Source: Marthasterias glacialis
Taxonomy: Eukaryota; Echinodermata; Asteroidea; Forcipulatida; Asteriidae
Reading direction: 5' to 3'
DNA length: 64,000 bases
Assembly: GCA_911728455.2 (NCBI GenBank)
Contig: OU452225.1
Coordinates: 1,103,501 to 1,167,500 of the forward strand
Made by a program: the position numbers and the translations under genes
Notes under the pieces: model-generated
What the model saw: only the letters and a program-made list of their open reading frames with translations
What the model was told of the DNA's origin: nothing
Database searches by the model: none
Shown: one piece after another, positions 24,201-33,300 of the stretch
Numbering within the stretch: position 1 is the first letter of the stretch
Layout of the letters: every line of letters begins with the position of its first letter

Positions 24201-26842
24201 ACGGCTCCTGTCTTTGTGTGCAACACAGCGTTTTTTAATCGGGTCGTTTTTTTCGTGAACCTGGGTGTGTGTACATGCATTATGCCCCACCCACAAGGTT
24301 GTTGCTACCAAGGGCATTAATCAACAGGTTGTAATTGTCACACCTGTTTAATTTCTCAAGACGACTTTATGCAACAAGTTATACTTTCAAACTTTGTGTT
24401 TGTTAAATTCATTCTGTTTAGGAATTTTACAGTTCCCTTTTTAAAGCCCCAGCTCAACATTGGTAAACTGACTGTAAATGCTTCCATTCTTTGCACAAAT
24501 CCAGATATTAGTATTAAAACCAACCTGTGTAAATGTCAGCTCATTTCATTTTTTCGTTTGCGAGAAAACGGTAAAAATGCATTCAGCATTTTTGTGTGCA
24601 TCCCTATAGGCAGAGTTTTCATCTCACTGAGACAAAAACTAAGTTTGGATCTTATTTCATTTATTATTTAAAAACGATAACACTTCAGGCAAAAATATTT
24701 CAAGTAAAGTTTTCTACCATCATTATCTTTATACCATGTAAGATATATGTAAATCTGTGAACATTTATTTTTTTCTTCTTACCAATGCTGAGCTTGGGCT
24801 TTAACTCTTTCACTACGGCGCACCCCTCACAGCGACTCAGTGAATTACTTCATGATAATCTAAACAAAATATTAAACAATTCCGTCACATCTGTATATTA
24901 TATTCTGTTGTGAAAGAGGTAAGCACTCTTGAAAAGGAAATTAGAATGGGTGATGAACTGGCCTCACGTCGATGGGTTAGCTTGTTGGTCGAGCTGTAAG
25001 ACATCTTGGCCAAATTTTATGGTTCTGCTTAGTTGAAGCAATAAAATTGACGCTTAGGGTAGTAGTAGAAGAACCCCTGCTTGTAGTAGAAGAACCCAAG
25101 GAAGTTTTGCTTGTGTGCTTGTATGCTTTTTAATAGGGCTAGGTTGCCCGGTACCCAGGCAGAGAAGGGGAGGGGGTTAAGGCTTTAGGGTCAGGCTGTA
25201 GGGTCCTTAGCACCATTGTGATGATTATTTTTTTGTTGTTGATTAGATCGGGTCATTCTCAGATCCCGGTCAGTGATGGTCTTCCAGTTGGCTCTATTCT
25301 CCATGACACTTTGGATTTCTTGGATGTTGTTCAGCCCTGTATCTTGCCTTATCAGGTTTATATAGGTGATGGCTGGTCGCCCCCTTCCCCTGTTCCCATG
25401 TGTTGGTGCCCAGAACAGTAGTTGTGATACAACCTCGTCCATACCTCGGTAGCAATGCCCAGATACCATTGTGCTAAATAAAAATCAAGTTATTTGTAAC
25501 TATGCCTGTGGGCTTTTGTGTTGAAATCCTGATTTTCAATACCCTTTTTTCCCTGTTGAGAAGCTACTGATATATGTGTACATGTAATCACCAATCAAGT
25601 TGTTTTGTTGCTTCCTTCTGCTAGGTTTAATTGCAGCTGCAACGAACGATGAGGCTTTGTTGGGTTATAATGGTAAGTTGTACTTCAGAAAAAAGATGCC
25701 CCTCCCCCCAATTAGTAAAAGGCATAAGTATGTGAAGCATAAAGAAAACAAACCTTTGCTTAGCTGAGACACAACTTTGCTCAATTTCAAATTTGCTTGG
25801 CACGAAAAAACTTGCTTAGCAAAAACAGGTTACCAGCCAAAGTATAATGTAATGTATGCTTACTTTAGACTGGTACCCTGTTTATTTTTGCTTAGCAAAT
25901 TCATTTGTAAAGCAGGGTTTTTCTGCTTTAGCAGCATCCTCAAAAACGCCTTTTGCGAGTTTTGATTTTGAATAATGGCTGGTACAATGGTGTTTTTGGT
26001 CACAAGTGGACATTCAAATTTAGATTCCTCTGATTGAAGACCATGTTGCTGCATCATACGGTTTGGGGCAAGATTTGTTATAGCAACCACCAGTTGGGCA
26101 AAACCTGGTACCATTGTTGCAGACACAGTCATTCAGAATTGTTGTTTGGATGTTTATTGTCTCCTACATAACTATGCAAAAAAGCTTGTCCTGAGCCATA
26201 AGACATAGCAACTGTCTCTATAGTCTGAGGAATTCAAATTGAAGCAGTAACTTGTGACCAAGCAGGTCTTTGTACCAGACTCTTTTTTTCCAAATCTAAC
26301 ACGTCAATGGTTTATTTGGGCCTATTATTATTATTAAATACTCTGGTTATTTGGAAAGTTTTTTAACTTTCCCTTGAAAATTTCGGGTAAACTCTTTTGT
26401 GTGTTTCCTGAAGAAAAAAATTTGTAAAATGTCACAAATTGATGCTCTACAAGAAAACATGTGTCATGTTGAAGCTTGGATTGTACCTTTCTTTTAAAGC
26501 GATGTTTCAGTTTCTTTCTTGGGGGGGGGGGGGAGAGAGTGAATTCATTTCAATCTTCAAAGTTGGCATGAAACATCGTTTTAAAGAAGACGGTAAAATC
26601 AATCAAGTTTTTTCAAGATTTGTTACTTGAAAATGTGTACAAAAGTCAGTTTCAAAATGGTTGCTGACATGACAGTTTAAACATTATAAAAGTACAATAC
26701 TTGTCTGTTAATGACGCAGCTTTTTTTAAAAGACATCCCTTGTCCCCTGTTTTTCTATGCAGAGAGATTTGTTCCAGTGAACTTGACAGCAGAGCCAATG
26801 GAAACAGCTGGTAACTCGGTGACACCAACAGAAACTAAATAG
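1..26842 (+). CDS. NFI: Nuclear factor I (NFI/CTF) transcription factor, C-terminal part, 8 exons, 5' end outside window
   Basis: Site-specific nuclear transcription factor of the NFI family, which binds TTGGC(N5)GCCAA as a dimer. The N-terminal DNA-binding domain lies upstream of the window; visible here are about 438 residues of the proline/serine-rich transactivation region. Joined coding exons: 1-290, 1313-1519, 5962-6122, 6835-7030, 18099-18265, 18973-19141, 25625-25672, 26763-26842; every junction is GT-AG and keeps frame. Diagnostic stretches similar to vertebrate NFI: LSLNELESPTYY, TKRIKR, GRSPASLSSQSGSWHSDIDPG in exon 1; LSDFVQLVC in exon 3; [15 protein letters not shown] in exon 4. 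Later exons are Ser/Thr/Pro-rich (SPVATPRSTPRSTPIPRW). The protein ends ...TPTETK-stop, not with the SWYLG-type end known in vertebrate NFI isoforms. Invertebrates generally have one NFI gene, so an A/B/C/X letter is not assigned. Family identification is secure; exon 1 left edge is uncertain (see its entry). Confidence 0.93.
291..1312 (+). other. NFI: NFI intron between exons a and b
   Basis: No coding signal. A degenerate copy of the TA-flanked MITE family (AGACCTTTATCATG termini) lies at about 608-718, and a tRNA-SINE body fragment, recognisable by its GGTTCTTTTACGTGCATTGC segment, at about 1075-1205. Confidence 0.8.
1313..1519 (+). CDS. NFI: NFI exon b
   Basis: Acceptor TTTTCCAG ends at 1312, donor GTAGGA starts at 1520; enters and leaves in phase 1. 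69 codons, Ser/Thr-rich, including GTSPVVPTNLSHVIH, then a charged segment RPRVLKVEPKIEGEG. LKVE (1429-1440) fits the psi-K-x-E SUMO acceptor pattern. Corresponds in position to the variable region of vertebrate NFI that follows the SGWHEVEPG block. Confidence 0.88.
2272..2423. mobile_element. GCATGCAAC hairpin MITE
   Basis: Begins CAGGCATGCAACTTTTCC and ends ACTTGCATGCCTG. Contains GCTGATTTCCTCATTTTCGG and TTGAAAGTTGAAAAAG, shared with further copies near 6468-6605, 15967-16110, 19608-19737, 22096-22250, 49355-49483, 49598-49747 and 50984-51305. Confidence 0.6.
3771..3801. repeat. (GTTT)n microsatellite
   Basis: Seven consecutive GTTT units. Confidence 0.9.
4637..4822. mobile_element. Large palindromic foldback (MITE-like)
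   Basis: Two arms of about 90 bp, near-perfect inverted copies (CACATATGGACTGGCA at the left edge, TGCCAGTCCATATGTG at the right), meeting around 4727 at CGAGGCCGAAGGCC. Would form a very stable hairpin. No ORF. Confidence 0.75.
4824..5110. mobile_element. 287-bp non-autonomous element with 15-bp perfect terminal inverted repeats
   Basis: Starts TTTATAACACACCTC and ends GAGGTGTGTTATAAA, an exact inverted pair, two bases from the preceding palindrome. No ORF or transposase. Typical of a MITE; superfamily not assigned because the target duplication is ambiguous. Confidence 0.65.
5125..5256. repeat. Exact 66-bp tandem duplication
   Basis: Units 5125-5190 and 5191-5256 are identical by eye, each starting GTTTTACCATCATAATAG and ending CTATAAAACAT. 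Confidence 0.9.
5420..5600 (-). mobile_element. tRNA-derived SINE, family 1
   Basis: Minus-strand copy: GGGTTCGAATCCCAG is the B box, with CTCGGTGATCTAGTGG as the head. Confidence 0.65.
5640..5815. mobile_element. Foldback element, copy 1
   Basis: Inverted arms CAGCTATGGCTGCCGCAC (left) and GTGCGGCAGCCATAG (right), flanked on the right by GGATTAGT. Same family as 29284-29475, whose outer arms are better preserved. Confidence 0.6.
5962..6122 (+). CDS. NFI: NFI exon c
   Basis: Acceptor ATACAG ends at 5961, donor GTAAGT starts at 6123; enters phase 1, leaves phase 0. Encodes ASYYSNQLRLHPQHIDSTPL followed by SDFVQLVCHQDSYQQQ, matching the conserved vertebrate block [21 protein letters not shown] and LVCPDAGQQ. 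This is the most conserved piece of the C-terminal half. Confidence 0.93.
6123..6834 (+). other. NFI: NFI intron between exons c and d
   Basis: Contains a pyrimidine-rich stretch with degenerate CCCAACTCC repeats (about 6240-6330), and a GCATGCAAC-family MITE copy (about 6468-6605). Overlapping ORFs in the C-rich stretch are compositional artefacts. Confidence 0.75.
6835..7030 (+). CDS. NFI: NFI exon d (polyproline exon)
   Basis: Acceptor CTCCAAG ends at 6834, donor GTGAGT starts at 7031; enters phase 0, leaves phase 1. Encodes [20 protein letters not shown], equivalent to vertebrate [20 protein letters not shown], followed by a Thr/Ser-rich stretch TSIGQTGALSGVTSQTTV. The polyproline run is a hallmark of NFI/CTF activation domains. 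Confidence 0.93.
7126..7292. repeat. 18-bp minisatellite
   Basis: About nine units of an 18-bp motif AGATCAAGCCTYCCTTTG with few changes and one 9-bp insertion near 7267. Intronic. Unit length is divisible by three but the frame is not part of any exon. Confidence 0.85.
7672..7775 (+). mobile_element. tRNA-derived SINE, family 3
   Basis: A box-like AAGCTCAGTTGGTAGAT, B box GGTTCAAATCCC, body TTTTTCTTTGTTCACCCC. Copies: 20172-20262 (-), 58905-58990 (-), 59590-59700 (+). Confidence 0.65.
9509..9686. mobile_element. TA-flanked MITE (AGACCTTTATCATG family), copy 1
   Basis: Ends TAGACCTTTATCATG and CATGATAAAGGTCTA are exact inverses; the outer TA on both sides fits a Tc1/mariner-type TA target duplication. 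178 bp, no ORF. Confidence 0.75.
9788..9950 (+). mobile_element. tRNA-derived SINE, family 1
   Basis: tRNA-like head with A box (TGGTTTAGTTGG), B box (GGTTCGAATC) and paired ends CTCGG/CCGAG, followed by a shared body (TTTCACAGGACTC, then TATACAGTACTTAACAC). Other copies: 5420-5600 (-), 42860-43020 (-), 48786-48890 (+, truncated), 57893-58010 (+). Confidence 0.75.
14025..14053. repeat. (GTT)n microsatellite
   Basis: About eight GTT units followed by a T run and a G run. Confidence 0.9.
16793..16968. mobile_element. TA-flanked MITE, copy 2
   Basis: Same exact ends as 9509-9686 but with the interior in the opposite orientation (GAGGCTGGAAGGGCAAATAG against CCAGCCTTGGTTTGG). 176 bp. Confidence 0.75.
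18099..18265 (+). CDS. NFI: NFI exon e (serine-rich)
   Basis: Acceptor CCCCCTAG ends at 18098, donor GTGTGT starts at 18266; enters phase 1, leaves phase 0. Encodes a polyserine segment (SSSVPSSSSSTST), a small cysteine cluster IQCSSCPTTPP, then SRSIMTSPFTVLGGSRPDNG and ending HAHQPQ. Preceded by an 11 kb intron. Frame continuity on both sides supports it. Confidence 0.85.
18266..18972 (+). other. NFI: NFI intron between exons e and f
   Basis: No coding or repeat signal that I can recognise apart from short A/T runs. Confidence 0.7.
18973..19141 (+). CDS. NFI: NFI exon f (TPRSTPRSTPIPRW exon)
   Basis: Acceptor CACTTCAG ends at 18972, donor GTAAGA starts at 19142; enters phase 0, leaves phase 1. 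Encodes YPNISPINISPTTIGFLTSP, then the repeat TPRSTPRSTPIPRW at 19048-19089, then PLISLDENADYTMLSG. The T/S-P-R repeats are candidate proline-directed kinase sites (inference). Confidence 0.88.
19955..20087. repeat. Inverted repeat, about 55-bp arms
   Basis: ATATGAAGAGAGACAGTTTT ... and its inverse ... TCTCTCTCTTCATATTATT, meeting around TGATCATTAGGATGA. Confidence 0.75.
22566..22820. mobile_element. AGAGCGCC-family MITE, copy 1
   Basis: Ends CAAAGATTATAAAGTGCC and GCGCTCTATAATATTTGG are inverted relatives; interior has GCACAAGATGGGGAACT and its inverted counterpart. Two more copies at 40238-40472 and 57575-57880. Confidence 0.7.
25191..25469 (-). pseudogene. LINE reverse-transcriptase ORF2 C-terminal fragment
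   Basis: The minus-strand reading frame contains GHCYRGMDEVVSQLLFWAP, then HGNRGRGRPAITYINLIRQD and NRANWKTITD. The pattern GH..R, L.W.P.G.R.RGRP, then D....W is typical of the extreme C-terminus of LINE-type ORF2 proteins, downstream of the reverse-transcriptase domain. Only about 75 residues of this signature are present, without the RT catalytic region, so it is a dead 5'-truncated insertion. It sits about 155 bp upstream of the 48-nt NFI micro-exon, in antisense orientation. Confidence 0.7.
25625..25672 (+). CDS. NFI: NFI exon g (48-nt micro-exon)
   Basis: Acceptor TTCTGCTAG ends at 25624, donor GTAAGT starts at 25673; phase 1 on both sides, so it could be skipped without a frame change. 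Encodes GLIAAATNDEALLGYN, continuing from TMLSG in exon f. The short length makes it easy to miss, but consensus splice sites and phase agreement support it. Confidence 0.75.
25673..26762 (+). other. NFI: NFI last intron
   Basis: A 'caatttcata' MITE piece (about 25735-25935) followed by a foldback element (25961-26297) and a 13-base G run (26521-26533). Confidence 0.75.
25961..26297. mobile_element. Foldback element, TCTGGTACAATG family
   Basis: Left arm TTTTGAATAATGGCTGGTAC and TTGGTCACAAG; right arm CTTGTGACCAAGCAGG and GTACCAGACTC are inverted counterparts. Related to 29583-29884 and to pieces near 10230-10400 and 13390-13460. Confidence 0.55.
26763..26842 (+). CDS. NFI: NFI terminal exon with stop
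   Basis: Acceptor TTCTATGCAG ends at 26762; enters in phase 1 and reads ERFVPVNLTAEPMETAGNSV then TPTETK and TAG at 26840-26842. The 3' UTR begins at 26843. The C-terminus is not the vertebrate SWYLG type. Confidence 0.8.
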
Positions 26843-29283
26843 TTCTGAACAGTTTAGCAGGAGGACAGACCAATGGAATTGGATCCTCGCTTTCTCAGTG
26901 TTCAGGAAGGACAAGCGGGGAGCTGACACAGTAAAGAAGGTGATGACAAGGATCGACTATCGGGATTCGATGGGAGGTCTACGGAACAAACCTGACATGC
27001 TCTTTGTCTCACCAGAAAGGTCCGCAGAGCAACATGTGGCGACGAGGTTTCAAGTGTAACAGATGAAATCTTTTTGAGATTGTCAGATGCTGCCCCAAAC
27101 TGCAAGTAAAAGAATGGAAGCGAAAATATGCTAAGCAGAAGACTGCTTAGCGGTTTTGTCACGTCTAGCCTTGGTAGCATCTTACCTGATGGTGAGCTGT
27201 TTTGAATTGTAGAACAGCATATAATGGAACATTTTGAGTTTGTTGCGATAGAGTACACCGCCACCTCGATTTGCGTCAGTTAAGACGTCAACTTCTTGAC
27301 ACTGAGAAAGATGATGAGCGTAGAGATTGGATTACAGAGGCGTCGTCAAGGACTTTTTTTTTTAAATGTTTGGTCTTCCCCCATGCTGTGAGCTTTTTAT
27401 TCAGGAGATATTGTATCATAACAATTGCATGACGAAGTGCCCCATTGAGATTTATTTATATTAAAGTTACTGTATTCTGTATAGTCCATTTTGTTGTTGC
27501 TTCTAAAGCGATCTAATTTTAAGTATTTTTTTTTTTAAAGACTTATCAGAGAGCATTTTAAGAATTTCATTTGAGCTTTTTCTACATGTCAGTATCGGTG
27601 GCCTGCGATGGTTTTATCTTGGAATTAATTGCGACAAAGGGATGGTACAACAATGGTACTAATGAATATACAAGTAATGAATAATTTAAAGTGTATTTTG
27701 CCACTAGTATTGCTAATCCAGAGAAAGTGTTCCTTTTGAAGTGTTCTTAGAGGGAATAATTTCTTTGGGAATTACTATGAAAATGGAAAAATAATACACC
27801 AAAACACAAAACCAGCAAATACGATTAAGGATCCATTTTGATGAAATTAATTTTCTGTTGGCAAAAAAGTCTTCTTGAAAGTGGATATTAACTGCTTTTA
27901 ATTTCACCTTGCCGAAACCACTGTTGTACCATCCACTTTGTTCTTGTGCTATAGAAAACAGCTTATTCTGCTTGCGGACAACAGCCTTTTCTGCCACCCC
28001 CCACAAGATGCCCCTCCCACACCACCCCTTATTGTGCCTGTAGTAGATGTTAAGCCATAAAACTGCAGGCATGGGAAATTCCCCAACAAAACTTCATACC
28101 CTCAAAGTTGATTTGATCGCAAATCCAATTGCACCAGTTAGACCCCAAAATAACAAATCCATCCCAAACTTAAAGTTTTTGCATAGATTACCTACTATAG
28201 TTATTCGTAGGAAACTTAAAATGTTTTGACATGAAAGTTGTTCGATTTTAAATCGGACTGTATGTCCAACTAGTTAGTCATCCAACAAAATAATTTGTTT
28301 TGCCATTTCTTGCCAGAGATTTCTTTGTTTTTCGTAAGTTCAGAGACTACTAATTTTCTTCAAAATCAAGTCCAACTAATTTGATCAAAAGACATTTTCC
28401 CTTACTAGAAACAGGGATGCCAGTTTTTGGGCAAATGCCTGAATTCGGGATCTTTCTTGTAAAAATGAGAGTGCCTATGCGTGATTTTCAGGCTCTTGAC
28501 AAAAACCTGGCTGGCATCCCTGCACAAACTACCCCAGAAAAATCCATATCTTGATTGCATGACTTTCAATTACTCAGTACTGCATATCTACTGCATTAGA
28601 AACAAAATCAGGAAAAAAAAAAACAACACAAATTCAGGGCCTTCATTTCTGCAAAGCCTAATAATGGAGACTTGTATTTTTGTCATGTAATTGTTTTATA
28701 TTTTTTATTTTAAATTTATTTATTTTGTAATATTTTTTTCTCTCGAATAATTCAGCTTGAAATTATAAAAATTATTTTTTTTTTGCCACTACAGTGTAGT
28801 TGTAGTGTTAAATAATATTATTAATTTATTCCTGAAATGACTTTTTTTTATACATTCAGATATTTTCTGGGAAATAGGACATTACCCCCAGTAACTGATT
28901 ATTATATTAAATATATCCCACATCATAGATAACCCTGTTCACATCATATAAACAAAACTATTCTAATTTTACAGATGTATTTTATCAACTGAAATCAAAC
29001 CTTTGTGAATGGATTAGAAACGTTGAAAGTATAATCATAACCAACTGTTTTAGATTCCATTTCAAGCTCATTCAAGGACAGGTATTTCTTCCATTGAGGT
29101 CTGGGCAAGTGGAAAGTGGTATTTTGTGCTGAGATATCAGCCTACTTTCTTCTGAAGGCCATTGTGGTAGTCGTGGTTTAGAAGAAATAAAACCCACAAA
29201 GTTTGATTGACTTCCCAATAGGCTGATGAAATCTCATGAGACCTCATGCAGCATTTTAGCCTAATAACAAAACTATACTATTC

Positions 29284-29475
29284 ACTAATCCAAGCAGCTT
29301 GTTCGTGGTGGTTTACACCACCACAGCTATGCCTGCCGCATGTGCGTGCGACACAACAATAATGCGTCATGTGTGCCAATGAGCATGGAGGATTCACTGC
29401 GTGTGCATTTATGTGCGTGTGCGGCGGCCATAGCTGCGGTGGAGTAAACGACCGTGAACGAGCTGCTCGGATTAG
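29284..29475. mobile_element. Foldback element, copy 2
   Basis: Outer ends ACTAATCCAAGCAGC and GCTGCTCGGATTAGT form an inverted pair; inner arms CAGCTATGCCTGCCGCA and CGGCGGCCATAGCTG match those of 5640-5815. No ORF. Confidence 0.65.
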
Positions 29476-29582
29476 TCTATACTTAAGTCATAGAAGTTGT
29501 ACTTGGAGATTGCTGAGATTGATCGGCATCTGTGTCCGCTGAGCATGCCCTCTGTGTCATCAATAAGCCAGTTGCAAGATAT

Positions 29583-29884
29583 ATTTTGAATAATGTCTGG
29601 TACAATGACTTGATTGGTCACAAGAGAACACTCAGATAGGATTGCCCAGACTAAAGGCAATGTTGCTAGGTCATATGGTTTGGGGCAAGCTTTTGTAAAG
29701 CAACCTCCAGATGGGCAAAGTCTGGTACCATTGTGTTGTACACATTCATTCAAAATTGTGCATGGGTGTTTGCAATTGCTTGCTGGAATCATGTGACATA
29801 GCAGCTGTCTCGAGTCTGAGGAATTCAAGTTTAAACAATCACTTGTGACTAAACAAGCAGTGTACCAGACAGTAATCAAATCTA
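29583..29884. mobile_element. Foldback element, TCTGGTACAATG family, copy 2
   Basis: Left TTTTGAATAATGTCTGGTAC and TTGGTCACAAG; right CTTGTGACTAAACAAGC and GTACCAGACAGTAATC. A 183-aa minus-strand ORF through it has no recognised homology and is not called. Confidence 0.55.
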
Positions 29885-30287
29885 ACTCCCAAATGACATA
29901 TTGAGAAGGCATGTCGATGGTCCCCTTGCACTGACAACAAACATAACAACATGGTGCTTGTATGCCATTTTGGGAGTTCAAATTGCATGTACAGATATGG
30001 CACGCGTCAAACCACACACCCATTGCCTAAAATGCACACTGCAAAAAAACAACATGGAGAATGGGACATGCAAAATGACACGTCCAAGATTTGTCGTAGG
30101 TGATGGCGTCAGGTGAATTGGGTCAATACTATGCGACACGAGTGAATGGCATTTGATGGATTAAGTGGGAATGCTGAATTTGGCAAAAAGGCTGCTTGCA
30201 TTATGGTACCTCCCGAGTCACTGCACAGATGCCCTCAGCCTTCTCCAGGTTTTAACTCTTGTGGTCTATGGCCATTCTCAAAACCAC

Positions 30288-30378
30288 AGCTTGGGTTTGG
30301 GCTCCGGCTTGGGCTCCGGCTTGGGCTCTTACTTGGGCTCCGGCTTGGGCTTCGGCTTGGGTTCCGGCTTGGGCTCCG
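30288..30378. repeat. GC-rich tandem repeat of GGCTTGGGCTCC
   Basis: Roughly seven imperfect 12-bp units. Flanked by an inverted pair (TTCTCAAAACCACAG at 30276-30290 and GTGGTTTTGAGGAGA at about 30403-30417), so it sits in the loop of a hairpin. Gives artefactual GLGSGLGS-like ORFs. Confidence 0.8.
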
Positions 30379-33300
30379 TCCACCTGTTTGAAGCCCCATA
30401 CCGTGGTTTTGAGGAGAGCCAATGTCAAGGTAAACTATAGTACCAATTTGACCATAGGCCAAAACTCCCTATAAAAACTGATGTAAATAAATTACATGTA
30501 CGTATGTATTAAGCATTATTATTCAATAATTTGCATGATGTTGTAATATATCTGCATCCAGAACCAAATAATAGCTTGAATCCATGAATGATGTGGAGTT
30601 GTGTGAGATATATTGGAGTCAGAAGACTCCGTGCCCAAAATTTGCCTAAAGTCATTTTAATTTATGCGCATGTTTACTTTCCTTGCCAGGCATATCTATA
30701 TATTATAATCAAACGTATTGGTCAATCTGGCGTATATTCACATGCATGAAAGACATTGTAAAACATTCATGTACATAACTGTACTTTTTATCGTAATTAT
30801 TCGTATTAGACCAAGGTTGTTTACATTGATGCGCCCTCGCACTTTCAGGGTGGGCAAAGAGTCGGTTACAGTTTTGACGTATAAAGAATTTCCTACTTAG
30901 TGCAGTGTGATTCAGATTTGTGGTATGACATCTGTTTGTAAAACAGCGAAACATTTTCGGCCAAAATTTCCTTGAAGCAAGACCTTCTGATCGACTGTCT
31001 TTGACTGCAGTTGACAGCAATCCAACCTTTGATATCCTTTGAATGTAGAGGGCACTATTTTTGTAAGTAGTTGATGTCATAGATCATGGCATCAATACTG
31101 AACGTCTATGCACAGAGTTTTTGTGGCTTAGACTGGAGTCTGGATGTTATCTTATTTCTTTTATCTACACCGAGTGTGCCACAGAATCATGGACGAGTTG
31201 GTATGATTTGGAAAAAAACACACAATTTCAAAATTGGCCAGTTGAGTTTCCAAAACCATATTTATTTGTTTCAAGTTCTAGAAATCCACAGGAATCTTTG
31301 ATTTCAATGCACTTGTCATTCTCATGAAGTAAAAGAACTGTTTGAATATGGAATAGTTTGCATTTGTAATATTTTTTCTTTAGAAACATGAGATACATTA
31401 TACTTTTTTCCCCTCAATGACAGAGCGTACTTTAAGATGGATCCTCTCCAGATTTGTTGAATGTTATGTCTTGAAACTGGTGGATGTCATTCTCCCCAAA
31501 ACTCAGTATTTTGCCTGCTTCCCTTGTGGTGTGTTTGTGATGATGTGGGAGTGTATTCTCAGGACTATAGAGTATTTGACGTCAGTTTGCCCTGTCCGAG
31601 TCCGAGTTGGTGTGCTCGTAGTCCAAGTTCTTTTCACACATAACTGTCGGTGACCCCTTGTATATGGCGTAACAAGCTCAAATAGCGCCCTCACTAAGGT
31701 CAAAGGAAGAACAATCAGTGGCTAAGAGTTGTGTGTGTCACGTACATGCTTGCGCATTTCCATTGTTTGACCACGGCGGTGGCGGCCCATGTATGGGGGC
31801 TATAAACATTTAAGTGAACTTTAATTTGATTAAACTTTAATTACAAAGTGGAGATGACTTTACATTCGAATCTGCAGTGAGTCCATACTAGTCTGGCCCC
31901 ATTTTGGTCTGTTCAGAATCGGTATTCCTAATTGCTATTGGACACAGGGAATGAGATCAATGTTCTGCTCAATCCTGGCTAAGGTTAAATAAGTTGATGT
32001 CAGTTTAATGAACATCACACAAACTTTTTTGAAAAACAGCACCTTGTTTTAAAACATAAATTAAAAACATTGTTTGCAGTTTGCCCTTCACCATGAACTT
32101 TGACCTCTTTCTGTCAGTTCTGTGGAAACATAAATTTGCAGGCATCTTGATTGGGTATTTTAATCGAGTATTTAATATCCGAACTTAGAGAAGCTTATCA
32201 TGTCGGCGTCACTTTTGGCTGCAAAGATGACATACCTAAACAAATATATCTTGGTGTTTGGAATGAACGAGTGCAGTGGTTTCAAGGGAGTTCATTGTGG
32301 TGCAAAATATCTTTATGACATTTTTTGCATTTTTAATTATCGTATTTATCAGTATTTCAGAACCGTCCATTGGAAAGAACATTTAAAATAATCAAGTTAG
32401 TTTTAGTAAGGCTACTGAAATTAAAATCAGAAAGCGAAAAAAACACAAATTTGAATGTCTTTAAAATATGCGTATTGAAAATACTGATGTATATACAAGA
32501 AGAAATTGGTAATTTAGGTGTAAGTTAAGTTATTTCAATTGTTTACATAATCAGGCACATATTTTCCAGTTAATGCATCGTTCCTGCATACATTGGTGAA
32601 GCCATTAGTAGGTTTCAAGGACGACTTCCCCATAACGCGACAAAATCTCCAAAGCAAAATTGATTCCTTTTTTTTTTACACTAATCATTGGTTGTAATAA
32701 GCAAAGAAACTGAATTCCGTATTCCACTACTGACACTGATCAGTAAACATAAAAATTCTTCGATATCCCACTTCTGACACCAAATCTATTTTAGAATTTC
32801 GACTGAGATAAAAGTAACCATCTTGGGTCAATGTCGAAGAGCCACTCAGCAAAGGCAAGTGCTTAAAAAATATACACATTAACCACAAAAGGTGCAGGAA
32901 ACCAGTCACATTTTAAACACATAGCTCGTTGGCTGGTAACCCGTTTCTGTAAAGCACATAATGTCAGTACTCGGATAAACATAACTCGGACTGTTGGCTT
33001 GCAGTTGTTTCTCTTGTGAAACGATGTTTGTATTTCAGAGTAAAATGTAAAAAATTGCAACATTTGCAACAACTTTAGTCAGCGGCTTGTGTATATGCTT
33101 TGACAAATTTCATACTTTTCGGACAAATAAAACAAACTCATACTTCTTTTTATATGGATCTCAGTATTTGACAAGTTATGTCTTCCAAGTGGAAAATGTG
33201 TGTAAAGGAACGAAAAAATCTTCCAAAAATGTCAGGCTTTGAACGATTTCTGCTCAAAAGTATTTTTGGATTTTTTTACGGGGGAAAACAAAAAATGACA

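Larger units (their letters stand above)
19142..25624 (+). other. NFI: NFI intron between exons f and g
   Basis: Repeat-rich: minus-strand SINE remnants (about 19215-19465, 19745-19915), GCATGCAAC MITEs (19608-19737, about 22096-22250, about 23310-23385), an inverted repeat (19955-20087), a tRNA-SINE (20172-20262), a TA-MITE fragment (about 20800-20860), a minus-strand 'gtcattgcc' repeat (21412-21535), a 'caatttcata' MITE (about 21529-21722), an AGAGCGCC MITE (22566-22820), a SINE body (about 23690-23850), and a LINE 3' coding fragment (25191-25469). I see nothing in 24060-25180. Confidence 0.75.

Noticed and set aside
29472-30023. 183-aa minus-strand ORF
   Set aside because: Coincides with a foldback element and has no family signature; its length is likely chance.
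30146-30440. Overlapping ORFs with GLGSGLGS or SRSPSRSP repeats
   Set aside because: Produced by the 12-bp tandem repeat in all frames; no start context, no conserved flanks.
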